The position numbers were made by a program, and so were the translations under genes. From assembly GCA_030151725.1 (NCBI GenBank), contig JASLDD010000304.1, forward strand, positions 1 through 19,258: DNA of 19,258 bases, read 5' to 3'. The notes beneath the pieces were generated by a model. It was not told the origin of the DNA. It made no database searches and worked only from the letters and a program-made list of their open reading frames with translations. Origin of the DNA: Solirubrobacteraceae bacterium (GTDB lineage: Bacteria > Actinomycetota > Thermoleophilia > Solirubrobacterales > Solirubrobacteraceae). Each line of letters begins with the position of its first letter. The first letter of the stretch is position 1. Positions 7,537-15,377 of the stretch are shown here, piece after piece.

Positions 7537-9464
7537 CCGGACGCTGCCGGGGGAGGCGTGGTGGTGGTCGTGGTGGTGGGAGTGGTCGGCGTGGTGGTGG
7601 TCGCGGTCGTCGTTTCGAGCACTCCCACCGCGATTGTCACGGTGGCGCCCTTGCGGGCTTTGCTGCCGCCGGCGGGGCTCTGCTCGAGCACGGTGCCGAC
7701 CTGTGCCTGTTCGCTCGTCGCTCGCGAGACGGCCTTGGGCTTGAAGCCGGCCTGTTCGAGTGCGGCGGCCGACTGGGTGGCGCTCTGGCCCACGACGTTC
7801 GGAACCGTGGCTTCCTTGGGCGCCTGCGAGACGGTCAGTTCGACCTTGTCGCCGGCGTGCACCGATGAGCCGGTGGAAGGCGATTGCGACAGGACGGTTT
7901 CGGGAGCCTGGGTGCTGGAGACCCGATGGGTGATCGTGCCGACGGCCAGTTCGGCGTTTGTCAGGGTCGCTTCGGCAGCGGACAGCGACTGTCCGGTCAC
8001 GTCGGGCACGCGCACGGGCGCCGGACCGCTCGAGACGAGCACCGTCACGGAGCTACCCTCCTGCAGCTCGGTTCCGGCCGAGGGTTCGGTGCCGATCACA
8101 TGTCCGCCGGCGACGGTGGGGCTGGCCTGCTTCTTGGTCGTGGGGTTGAAGCCGGCTTTCTTCAAGCGGCTGACGGCCTCCGAGCCCTTGAGACCCGTGA
8201 CGTCGATCAGCGCTGCGCTGCCGGGGCCGCCTGAGATGACGATGCTCACGCGACTGCCCTTTTCGGCCGCACTGCCCGCAGTCGGCGACTGGCTCACGAC
8301 GAGGCCCGCCGGGACCGTCGTGCTCGACGCGAGCGTGGAAACCGTGCCAAGCCCCACGCGCCGCAGCGAGGCGGCTGCCGCCTGTTCGGTCTGTCCTGAG
8401 ACGTCGGGCACCGTGACGGTGTGGTGGTGCGGCTGGGCGAGCACGAACACCAGGACCGCAACCCCCACGAGCAGCGCCACTGCGAGCGCCCACCACATGG
8501 CACGGCGGCCCGCGGGGTCGTCCTCAGCCGGGACGTACTCCTCCTGGAAGTGCCCTCCAGGGGCGAGCAGCAGCGCCCCGGTCGCAGGTGGCGCAGGCTC
8601 CACCGGCACCTGAGCGTCATAGCCGGCCGCGACGAATGCGGGTAGCTGCTCGCGCTCGAGCTGGAGCGCCGCAATCAGCTCGTCGGCGTCGGCATAGCGT
8701 TCGCCCGGCTCCTTTGCCAGTGCCCGCAGCACCACCCCATCGAGGGAGGGCGGGATCGCGGGGTTCAGCTCGCTGGGGGGGCGCGGGGTCGCGGAGACTT
8801 GCTTGAAGGCGATCGCCACCGCCGTCTCGCCCTCGAACGGGACCACGCCCGTCAGCAGCTCGTACAGGATCACGCCGACCGAGTAGAGGTCGGAGGTGCC
8901 GCTGACGGTATGACCCTGCGCCTGCTCTGGGGATAGGTACTGCGCGGTCCCCATGATCGAGCCGGTGAGGGTCATGTCGGAGGCACCCGCGCGGGCGATC
9001 CCGAAGTCGGTGACCCGCGCGCGGCCCTCCTCGTCGATGATCACGTTGTGGGGCTTGAGGTCCCGGTGGATCACGCCACGACGATGCGCGAAGCGCGCCG
9101 CGCGCAGGATCTGGATGACGATGTCGATCGCCATCGCCGGATCGAGCGGGCCCTGTTCGTGGACGATCGTCTTGAGCGAGCGCCCTGCGACGTACTCCAT
9201 GGCGATGTAGTAGGTGCCGTTCCACTCGCCGCGATCGAAGATGGCGACGATGTTGGGGTGCGAAAGCGCGGCGGCGCTCGACGCCTCCCGCCGGAAGCGC
9301 TCGACGAACTCCTGATCTTCGGCGAAGTGATGGTGCAGGACCTTGACCGCCACCTCCCTGCCGAGCAGCTGGTCCTGAGCCAGGTAGACATCGGCCATCC
9401 CGCCTGAGCCGAGGCGGGAGATCACCCGGTAGCGACCGTCGATGATCGTCTCTGGATCAATCAT
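7533..9464 (-). CDS. pknB: PASTA-domain Ser/Thr protein kinase (PknB/Stk1 type)
   Basis: This 643-aa kinase starts at MIDPETIIDGRYRV, where the ATG overlaps the end of pbpA by 8 nt; a ten-codon longer start inside pbpA is less likely. The kinase domain is complete: LGSGGMADV loop at 18-26, Lys41, HRDLKPHN at 133-140, DFG at 153-155, SPE at 178-180. The activation loop has the TLT pair (Thr165, Thr167) matching the autophosphorylated threonines of mycobacterial PknB. A membrane helix lies at about 324-343. Four PASTA repeats follow, at about 350-412, 417-479, 484-547 and 552-614, expected to bind muropeptides or lipid II outside. A Thr/Pro-rich tail ends the protein. It should regulate growth and division by phosphorylating cell-wall enzymes and the FHA proteins encoded upstream. 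Confidence 0.97.
   Translation of the reverse strand: MIDPETIIDGRYRVISRLGSGGMADVYLAQDQLLGREVAVKVLHHHFAEDQEFVERFRREASSAAALSHPNIVAIFDRGEWNGTYYIAMEYVAGRSLKTIVHEQGPLDPAMAIDIVIQILRAARFAHRRGVIHRDLKPHNVIIDEEGRARVTDFGIARAGASDMTLTGSIMGTAQYLSPEQAQGHTVSGTSDLYSVGVILYELLTGVVPFEGETAVAIAFKQVSATPRPPSELNPAIPPSLDGVVLRALAKEPGERYADADELIAALQLEREQLPAFVAAGYDAQVPVEPAPPATGALLLAPGGHFQEEYVPAEDDPAGRRAMWWALAVALLVGVAVLVFVLAQPHHHTVTVPDVSGQTEQAAAASLRRVGLGTVSTLASSTTVPAGLVVSQSPTAGSAAEKGSRVSIVISGGPGSAALIDVTGLKGSEAVSRLKKAGFNPTTKKQASPTVAGGHVIGTEPSAGTELQEGSSVTVLVSSGPAPVRVPDVTGQSLSAAEATLTNAELAVGTITHRVSSTQAPETVLSQSPSTGSSVHAGDKVELTVSQAPKEATVPNVVGQSATQSAAALEQAGFKPKAVSRATSEQAQVGTVLEQSPAGGSKARKGATVTIAVGVLETTTATTTTPTTPTTTTTTTPPPAASG
7557..7613 (-). 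repeat. Thr-rich low-complexity tail coding repeat of PknB
   Basis: Residues 618-636 of the PASTA kinase are almost all Thr with a few Pro and Ala, encoded by ACC/ACG/ACT codons that appear on the plus strand as GTGGTGGT-like repeats. It follows the fourth PASTA repeat and so should sit outside the membrane. Such tails are often wall-spanning or O-glycosylated linkers. The repetitive DNA could vary in length between strains. Confidence 0.75.
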
Positions 9465-10890
9465 GCAGGAGCCTTTCCATGACTTCGCGGGCAACGGGCG
9501 CAGCGAACGCCGCGCCCTGACCGGGCACGCCCTTGAGCGTCACCGCGATCGCCACGCGCGGGTTGGCGGCGGGAGCGAAGGCGATGAACCAGACGTTGTT
9601 GATCGTGTTGCCGATCTGCGTCTCGGCGGTACCCGTCTTGCCGGCCACCTGAACGCCGGGGATCTGCGCCGAGGTGCCGGTCCCTTCGTTGACGACGGCT
9701 TCCATCATCGACCTCACCTCCGCGGCGGTCGAGGATTTCATCACGACCGACTGCACGCGCGGGGCGATCTGCTGAACGGTGCGCCCTTCGGAGTCGACGA
9801 TCCGCTTCGTCATGTGGGGGACCATCAGCTTGCCGTGATTGGCCACGGCTGCGGCGACCTCGGCCATCTGCAGAGGGGTGACTTCGAGTTTGTCTTGACC
9901 GATGCCCATGCGCCCCACGTCCACCAGGGGGCTGGTTGGGGCAAGGACACGTTCGCCGACGTGCTCGCCGCTGGCCGACATCTCTTCGGCCGGGTAGTCG
10001 AGCTCGGGCTTGCGGTCGAAGCCAAAGCGTTCCATGTAGCGGGCCATCGTGCGCTTGCCGAGGCGCTCGGCCACCTGCGCCCAGACGGTGTTGACCGATT
10101 TGGCGAGCGCCTGCGTGAGCGTGATCTGTCCGAGGTTCTCGTTTTCGTCGTTGCGCAGCGGCACGCCGGAGATCGGGATGCCGTTGCGTCCGCTGAGCAT
10201 CGAGTCGGGGGTGAAGGCCCCACTGTCGAGGGCCGCGGTGGCGGTGACGACCTTGAAGGTCGAGCCCGGCGCATAGCCGAACTGGACGGCGCGGTTGAGA
10301 AGCCTGCCGCTGGGATCGCTTTTGATGGCGGCGGCGCTCGCCGTCGAGCGCAACGAGTTGGGGTTGTAGCCGGGGGAGGAGGCCATCACGGTGACCGAGC
10401 CGCTTTGCGGTTCGAGTGCGACCACGGCGCCCTTGTGCCCAGCGAGGGCCGCATTGGCGACGCGCTGGGCACGGGGGTCGAGCGTCGTCACCACCTTCTC
10501 GCCGGCGGGCTTCTTGCCCTGCAGTTGGTTGAGGATCGTTTGCAGGTTGCTTGCGGTGGAGCCGTTCAAGGGTGAGTTGCGGAACTGCTCGAGGCCGGAG
10601 CTGCCGAGCGCGGTGTAGTAGTAGCCGATCGCCTGGGCGAACTCGCCGCCGGTGGGGTAGCTGCGTTCGTATTTGCCTTCCCCGCGGGGGAGCGAGCGGG
10701 CGAGCACGGTGCCGTCGGAGGCCACGATCGGACCGCGTGCGACCCGTTCCTGCTCGAGCAGGGAGCGCGCGTTGAGGCTGTTGTTGCGTAGCGATGAGGC
10801 TTCAAAGACGGTCCACCGCGAGGCGAACGCAATGAGCAGCGCGAACAACAGCACGACGAGTCCGTACAGGCGGACTATCGGTCGATTCAC
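9457..10890 (-). CDS. pbpA: Penicillin-binding protein 2-like transpeptidase (PbpA, class B)
   Basis: This 477-aa protein has a short cytoplasmic N-terminus and one membrane anchor at about 7-24. A short N-terminal module and a full transpeptidase domain follow. The catalytic motifs are intact: SxxK as S210-T-F-K213, SxN as S265-V-N267 and KTGT at 418-421. It cross-links peptidoglycan in the periplasm-like space and is expected to work with a SEDS-family glycosyltransferase. The length and architecture match mycobacterial PbpA rather than the longer PBP2/PBP3 with a large pedestal. The start is a GTG with GAGGCGG just upstream, overlapping the pstP stop region; only 10 nt separate the two genes. 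The gene order pstP-pbpA-pknB is conserved, but the SEDS gene normally in front of pbpA is not here. Confidence 0.95.
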   Translation of the reverse strand: MNRPIVRLYGLVVLLFALLIAFASRWTVFEASSLRNNSLNARSLLEQERVARGPIVASDGTVLARSLPRGEGKYERSYPTGGEFAQAIGYYYTALGSSGLEQFRNSPLNGSTASNLQTILNQLQGKKPAGEKVVTTLDPRAQRVANAALAGHKGAVVALEPQSGSVTVMASSPGYNPNSLRSTASAAAIKSDPSGRLLNRAVQFGYAPGSTFKVVTATAALDSGAFTPDSMLSGRNGIPISGVPLRNDENENLGQITLTQALAKSVNTVWAQVAERLGKRTMARYMERFGFDRKPELDYPAEEMSASGEHVGERVLAPTSPLVDVGRMGIGQDKLEVTPLQMAEVAAAVANHGKLMVPHMTKRIVDSEGRTVQQIAPRVQSVVMKSSTAAEVRSMMEAVVNEGTGTSAQIPGVQVAGKTGTAETQIGNTINNVWFIAFAPAANPRVAIAVTLKGVPGQGAAFAAPVAREVMERLLHD

Positions 10891-10900
10891 AGCGGCCGCC

Positions 10901-12076
10901 TCATTCGAGCTGGCCCAGTTCGAGACTGCGAATCAGCGACGCGCCGTCGGCTTCCGATCGCAGGGAGTGGTCCAGCAGGGTTCGGCGGCGCTGCGGGGAG
11001 AGCGTCGAGGCGCTGACCCCCGAGACGTAGTCGCTGCTGTAGAGCGCCAGGTTGCCCGGCAGGCGGTAGGGAACTCCGCGAAAAAGCGTGACCAAGCCGC
11101 GGCTGTTGGTCCCGATGAAGTAGACCGACTGCAGCGCCAGATAGGCGGCGGCGCCGAGCAGGCCGGCGACGGTCAGCGCGATCGCCAGGGCGCCGAGGCG
11201 TCGCCAGCGACGGCGGGCGCGCGTCCGTGACGCAGGACCGGGAGCAGGGTGTGGACGCCTGGGACGCAGCGCAGGGCGCGCGTGGCTTTCCTCGGGGATC
11301 CTGACGGCGGGCATGCCGGTCATCGTCGCGTGCTCCTGTAGCGGTGAGCCCTCGCCCGCGAGGACCTCCTCCAGACGCATCAGCACGACGGTCACGTTGT
11401 CGCGCCCACCGGCCTCGTTGGCGGCTGCGATCAGCGCCTCACCGGCATCGTGAAGGAGGGGGTTTGCGCGCAGCACATCAGCGATCTGCTGCTCGGAGAT
11501 CATGGTTGTCAGGCCGTCGCTGCAGAGCAAGTAGACATCGCCGGCGCGAGCGCGGAACGAGCGCGTGTCGACCTCGACCGTGCCTTCGGGACCGAGCGCA
11601 CGTGTGATGACCGAGCGCTGCGGATGCTCGACGGCTTCCTCGGGCGTGAGGCGACCCTGGCGCATGAGCTCGTCGACGAGCGAGTGGTCGTCTGTCAAGC
11701 GCAGCAGCTCGCCGTCGCGCAGGCAGTAGGCACGGCTGTCGCCAACGTGGGCGATCGCGACGTCCTCCTGGCCCACGTAGACGGCTGTCAGGGTGGTGCC
11801 CATGCCCGCCTGCTCGGCGTGCGCATGGGAGAGCTCGTGGATGCGTGCGTTGGCGGCTTGCGCCAGCTCGGCGAGCGCCAGCTCGGGCTCGGAGTCGTCG
11901 CTCAGGCCTGGCTGAAAGGACTCGACGGCAATCCGCGAGGCGACCTCTCCGGCCTGCGCGCCCCCCATCCCGTCGGCGACTACGAACAGCGGCGAGCGTG
12001 CGAGCAACGAGTCCTCGTTGGCACGGCGTTGGCGGCCGGTGTCGGTCCCGGCGTACTGCTCGGCTACGCGCAGCAC
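10901..12076 (-). CDS. pstP: PP2C-type Ser/Thr protein phosphatase with membrane anchor (PstP)
   Basis: PstP removes phosphate from the kinases and their targets, opposing PknB. The 391-aa protein has a cytoplasmic PP2C domain at about 5-237 with the metal-binding residues in place: ED at 21-22, ADGMGG at 34-39 (Asp35), SDGLT at 186-190 (Asp187) and GRDN at 224-227 (Asp226). A Pro/Arg-rich linker leads to a membrane helix at about 294-316 and an outer segment of about 75 residues, including VYFIGTNSRGLVTLFRG, as in other actinobacterial PstP proteins. The start is a GTG two bases after fhaB. An internal Met-Pro-Ala-Val segment at about 255-258 belongs to the linker. Nothing suggests loss of activity. 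Confidence 0.95.
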   Translation of the reverse strand: MLRVAEQYAGTDTGRQRRANEDSLLARSPLFVVADGMGGAQAGEVASRIAVESFQPGLSDDSEPELALAELAQAANARIHELSHAHAEQAGMGTTLTAVYVGQEDVAIAHVGDSRAYCLRDGELLRLTDDHSLVDELMRQGRLTPEEAVEHPQRSVITRALGPEGTVEVDTRSFRARAGDVYLLCSDGLTTMISEQQIADVLRANPLLHDAGEALIAAANEAGGRDNVTVVLMRLEEVLAGEGSPLQEHATMTGMPAVRIPEESHARPALRPRRPHPAPGPASRTRARRRWRRLGALAIALTVAGLLGAAAYLALQSVYFIGTNSRGLVTLFRGVPYRLPGNLALYSSDYVSGVSASTLSPQRRRTLLDHSLRSEADGASLIRSLELGQLE

Positions 12077-12078
12077 GC

Positions 12079-12588
12079 TCAGTCGACCTCGAAGCTGAAT
12101 TCGCTGTCGCCAATGCGCACGCGATCACCGGGATGCAGCGGACGGGGGCTCTGCAGCAGCTCCTCGTTGAGGTAGGTGCCGTTAGTGGAGTCGAGGTCTT
12201 CGATGACCACTATGTTTCCCTGCTCGTAGATGAGGGCGTGGCGTGCCGAGGCGAAGGGATCCTCGAGTCTGATCTCGGCGTGCTCGCCGCGACCCAACAC
12301 GATCTTCCCGTCGAGGTCGTAGATCATCCCGGGCTCGTGCCCGGGGGCGCGCTCGACCACGAGCCGGGGCGCGCTGTGAAGAGCGCCTGCGCTACCGAGC
12401 GTAGAGGCCGAGTACAGGCCGGTGGCGTCTGGCGGGATCGTGCGCGGGTCCTGCACCGCATGCGGATCGAGCGAAGAACGTCCGCCAAGGTCGCGACGGG
12501 CGCTGCGGGCGACCCACAGCAGGAACAGGTAGAGAACTCCGAGGAAGCCGAACTTGAGCGCCACGGAGACGGGTTCGAGCGTGTTCAT
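12079..12588 (-). CDS. fhaB: FHA-domain membrane-anchored protein FhaB
   Basis: This 169-aa protein starts at MNTLEPVSVALKFGFLGVLY, one base after the fhaA stop. The longer open frame on this strand is an overlap with fhaA and was rejected. A single membrane helix lies at about 9-27, then a linker of about 50 residues, and a C-terminal FHA domain at about 75-169. The phosphothreonine-binding features are visible: GRGEH at 99-103, SARH at 114-117 and STNG at 134-137. In mycobacteria the equivalent (FhaB/FipA) is a PknB substrate that links phosphorylation to the division machinery. The expected phosphorylated Thr pair in the linker is not obvious here. Confidence 0.92.
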   Translation of the reverse strand: MNTLEPVSVALKFGFLGVLYLFLLWVARSARRDLGGRSSLDPHAVQDPRTIPPDATGLYSASTLGSAGALHSAPRLVVERAPGHEPGMIYDLDGKIVLGRGEHAEIRLEDPFASARHALIYEQGNIVVIEDLDSTNGTYLNEELLQSPRPLHPGDRVRIGDSEFSFEVD

Positions 12589-12589
12589 C

Positions 12590-13363
12590 TCATCCCACTT
12601 CAAAGACGATCTGGGTGGTGCCAAGCTCGAGGCGATCCCCCGACTGCAGGAGCTGGGCGCCGCGGATCTCCCGCCCGTTGACGAGCACGCCGTTGGTCGA
12701 GCCGAGATCGGCGACCGTCCAGCCCTCCGCGCTGGGGCGCAACTCGGCGTGGTGGCGTGAGACGCCCGTGTCCTCGAGCACGATCTCGCAGTCGCGGCTG
12801 CGACCGACAACACCGCCGGCGGGTGGTACGAGCAAGCGCCGGCTGCCTACCGCCAGCAGAGCTCGCGGAGCGCGGCGGCGGGCGTGCCCTTCCTCGACCG
12901 GGCCTCCGGCGCGTGCGGAGGTGCTGTAGATCATCGTCTGCCCGTGCTCGGATTGCTCAGCGGGGGCTGCCGAGGCCTCCTCATCGTGTTCCTCAGCCCG
13001 CACGGATCGCGCCTGGATCCCGAACTCACCGAGCGCGAGGCGCTCGTCGGTGTGAAACTCGATGTGCGGTTGGGAGGCCAAGATCAGGTTCTCGCGGCGG
13101 GCGTGCTCGAGCAGATAGGCCGACAGCTCGTCGATCACCTCGTGCTCTACGCCCTCATAACGCTCGCGATCCTCTACGGAGAGCCAGACGGAGAACTCGT
13201 TGGGGGCATACACGCGCGAGACCGACACGGTGCGGTGGGCGTCCATCTCGCGGGCAAGCCTGCGCGCCAGCTCCATCGGGCGCACCTCTGTGCGAAACAC
13301 CCGTCCGAAGGTGCCCTCGACGAGGTTGGCGATCGTGGTCTCGACGCTCTTCAGCAGGTTCAT
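12590..13363 (-). CDS. fhaA: DUF3662 and FHA domain protein FhaA
   Basis: This 257-aa protein starts at the ATG giving MNLLKSVETTIANLVEGTFG, the normal beginning of the DUF3662 (FhaA N-terminal) domain at about 1-115. An upstream in-frame start would add 33 poorly conserved residues through the spacer. A variable acidic linker follows, and an FHA domain at about 165-257 with GRSRD at 187-191, SRHH at 202-205 and STNG at 222-225. In mycobacteria FhaA binds the phosphorylated pseudokinase part of MurJ and restrains lipid II export. The 67 nt between this gene and the upstream kinase (13364-13430) hold no coding sequence and no promoter I can identify with confidence, although a TAGCAT hexamer is present on the minus strand near 13414. 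Confidence 0.94.
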   Translation of the reverse strand: MNLLKSVETTIANLVEGTFGRVFRTEVRPMELARRLAREMDAHRTVSVSRVYAPNEFSVWLSVEDRERYEGVEHEVIDELSAYLLEHARRENLILASQPHIEFHTDERLALGEFGIQARSVRAEEHDEEASAAPAEQSEHGQTMIYSTSARAGGPVEEGHARRRAPRALLAVGSRRLLVPPAGGVVGRSRDCEIVLEDTGVSRHHAELRPSAEGWTVADLGSTNGVLVNGREIRGAQLLQSGDRLELGTTQIVFEVG

Positions 13364-13430
13364 AGGCGGACGGCTAGGCCGGTCTGTCGCGGGAGGCTCG
13401 ACACCCGGCAACCATGCTACGCAGCCTACG

Positions 13431-15335
13431 TCAGACGGGGCCGCGCAGGGCACGGGCGCCAACGGCGACCGTACCGCCGAGGATCGCTCCGAGCACGAGA
13501 CCGCGGGGGGCGGGGTGCAGCGTGTGGGCGCCGAGGGGGCTGTCGAGCAGTGGCGTAGCCAGGACGATGGCCGTCGACCAGAGCACGGCGGCGAGCACGT
13601 CCAGCATGGCGCTGCGCCCGCGCACGAGCCACGGCAGCGATACCGCCGCTGCCGCCCACAGCAATGCTCCGAGCAGTGCGGCGAGCGTCAGCTCCGGGAC
13701 GATCACGTGCGCTGTCGCCGTGCCGATCGAGCTTTCCCAAATGGCTTTTGGGGGGGTAGTCGTGTGGACACCAAGCCACAGGCGATGGTCGGCCAGGGGC
13801 TCTGCCAGTAGAAGCCACCAGTAGGCGAGCGCCCCGTGCACTGCGCGCTCTCGCCAACGCGCGCCCTGTCCGGCGAGCGCCGGGTAGCTCGAGGCGAGCC
13901 CAACCAAGCCAAGGATGGGAGCAAGGACACATACCAGCCATCCGGCGCCGACTCGCGAGGAGCGCGGCTCGGAGGGGAGCACGAGCAGCGGCAACAGCGC
14001 CGCGAAGATGAGCAGCGCGACGCCTGGACGCCCGACCCACGTCTGCCACACGATCGCTGCGAGCGCGCACGCCATCCACACGGCCCGCGGCAGAGTCAGC
14101 CGCTGGGGGCGCTCGGCGGCGAGCGGTGGGGCGAGCGGATCGTGGAGCGCGCCCGGAGCGCCCTCCAGCGTGGGGTCGGCCGTTCCACGGCGCGCGACTC
14201 GAGGCACTCGTGGGACGGCAGGCTCTACGCGTGCGAGCGGGCGGGGGGCTGCTCGCCGGCGGCGACGGGTGGTGGGCAGCCCCTGGGCGAGAGTCTCCTC
14301 CAACACGAGGCGAAGGTCCTCGATCGAGCCTCGATCCTCGGGGGCCGGAGCGAGCGCGTCGTCGAGGGCATCGAGGAGATCGCGTGGGAGATCGCGACGA
14401 TGGCGGGCGAGCGATTCGAGCGGATGGCCGATCCGCCGGGCGGTGGCGGCGGGGGTTGCGCCGCGAACCGGGTTCACGCCGCTGAGCGCCTCATACAGGA
14501 TGAGCGCGAGCGCGTACAGGTCGGCCTCCACGCCGACGGCGGCGCCCTCGGACTGCTCGGGAGCCATGTAAGCGAGCGTGCCGAGCACGTCGCCGGTACG
14601 CGTCAGGGCGTCCTCGCCGACAAGGCTCGCGCCACCGAAGTCGGTCAGCTTGGCCGCCTCGCCGCGACGCTGACGGGGAACGAGCACGTTGTGGGGCTTG
14701 ATGTCGCGATGGATCACCCCCCGGCCATGGGCATGCAGGAGAGCGCCCGCGAGCGCTAGTCCGATCTCGAGCACCTCCTGATCCTGGAGCTCGCCTGAGG
14801 CGATCAGCTGAGCGAGCGTGTCCCCGTCCACGAGCTCTGAGATCAGGTAGAAGGCATCCTCGACCACGCAGGCCTCGAACAGGGCGACGATCGCGGGGTG
14901 GGAGAGCCGAGCGCTCGCGTGTGCCTCCCGCGTGGCGCGCTCGCGGTCGCCGTCGGGGCCGAGGGCGATGCGCTTGAGCGCCACCTCGCGGTTCAGCAGC
15001 TCGTCGTGGGCGCTCCAGACCACGCCGAAGCCCCCAGAGCCGAGGCGCTCGAGCAGCCTGTAGCGGCCCAGCACCAGCCCCTCCGGCCCTCCGCGTGACG
15101 GCGTCACGCGCGCGGTCTGCGCGGATGAGTCCTCCGCAGAGGGTCGCCTGACACGACGAGTTGCTCCCTCTTCGGCGGAGGCGTTGGCGCGGGACGACTC
15201 GTAGAGGAGGGTTCGCTGGGACTCCACCGGATACCGCGTTTCGCCGCCTGCGGGCGCTGTCCCTTCCGCCAAGAGCAGGAAAATGCGCTCTGACCGAGAA
15301 CTTGCAGGCTCGTCAGGTAGTTGGCCTGCAGTCAT
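13431..15335 (-). CDS. Ser/Thr protein kinase with polytopic membrane C-terminal half
   Basis: Taken from the ATG at 15335, the protein is 634 aa. Residues 1-85 are poorly conserved and probably disordered. The kinase domain at about 90-350 is complete: LGSGGFGVV at 98-106, Lys121, HRDIKPHN at 209-216, DFG at 232-234 (followed by Gly-Ala-Ser) and APE at 258-260. An Arg/Pro-rich linker (about 355-415) leads to roughly six hydrophobic segments, near 418-434, 437-454, 464-484, 545-572, 576-595 and 612-627. This replaces the usual single membrane helix plus outer sensor. It heads the same-strand block containing fhaA-fhaB-pstP-pbpA-pknB-ddl, separated by 67 nt. The frame runs on upstream antisense to the CARDB gene and is discarded there. 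A seven-base G run at about 13747 lies in the membrane part without breaking the frame. Confidence 0.88.
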   Translation of the reverse strand: MTAGQLPDEPASSRSERIFLLLAEGTAPAGGETRYPVESQRTLLYESSRANASAEEGATRRVRRPSAEDSSAQTARVTPSRGGPEGLVLGRYRLLERLGSGGFGVVWSAHDELLNREVALKRIALGPDGDRERATREAHASARLSHPAIVALFEACVVEDAFYLISELVDGDTLAQLIASGELQDQEVLEIGLALAGALLHAHGRGVIHRDIKPHNVLVPRQRRGEAAKLTDFGGASLVGEDALTRTGDVLGTLAYMAPEQSEGAAVGVEADLYALALILYEALSGVNPVRGATPAATARRIGHPLESLARHRRDLPRDLLDALDDALAPAPEDRGSIEDLRLVLEETLAQGLPTTRRRRRAAPRPLARVEPAVPRVPRVARRGTADPTLEGAPGALHDPLAPPLAAERPQRLTLPRAVWMACALAAIVWQTWVGRPGVALLIFAALLPLLVLPSEPRSSRVGAGWLVCVLAPILGLVGLASSYPALAGQGARWRERAVHGALAYWWLLLAEPLADHRLWLGVHTTTPPKAIWESSIGTATAHVIVPELTLAALLGALLWAAAAVSLPWLVRGRSAMLDVLAAVLWSTAIVLATPLLDSPLGAHTLHPAPRGLVLGAILGGTVAVGARALRGPV

Positions 15336-15360
15336 ACTGGGGCCGTCCCGAAGTCCCTGC

Positions 15361-15367
15361 AAAGGAG
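15361..15367 (+). promoter_or_regulatory. Shine-Dalgarno sequence that fixes the TTG start of the CARDB gene
   Basis: AAAGGAG lies 10 nt before a TTG that begins LSFFDDGEEE. It is the best ribosome-binding site in the 42-nt divergent spacer and argues for TTG at 15378 rather than the open-frame start further upstream, which would read through the spacer and into the divergent kinase. Confidence 0.65.
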
Positions 15368-15377
15368 CGGTTGGCTT

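Noticed and set aside
9442..10575. 377-codon plus-strand frame opposite pbpA
   Set aside because: Antisense to a gene with all three transpeptidase motifs; product looks like an Arg/His/Gly-rich shadow.
13747..13753. Seven-base G run in the kinase membrane domain (another at 2413-2419) as possible phase-variation sites
   Set aside because: Runs of this length are expected at this GC content and the frames continue normally on both sides.
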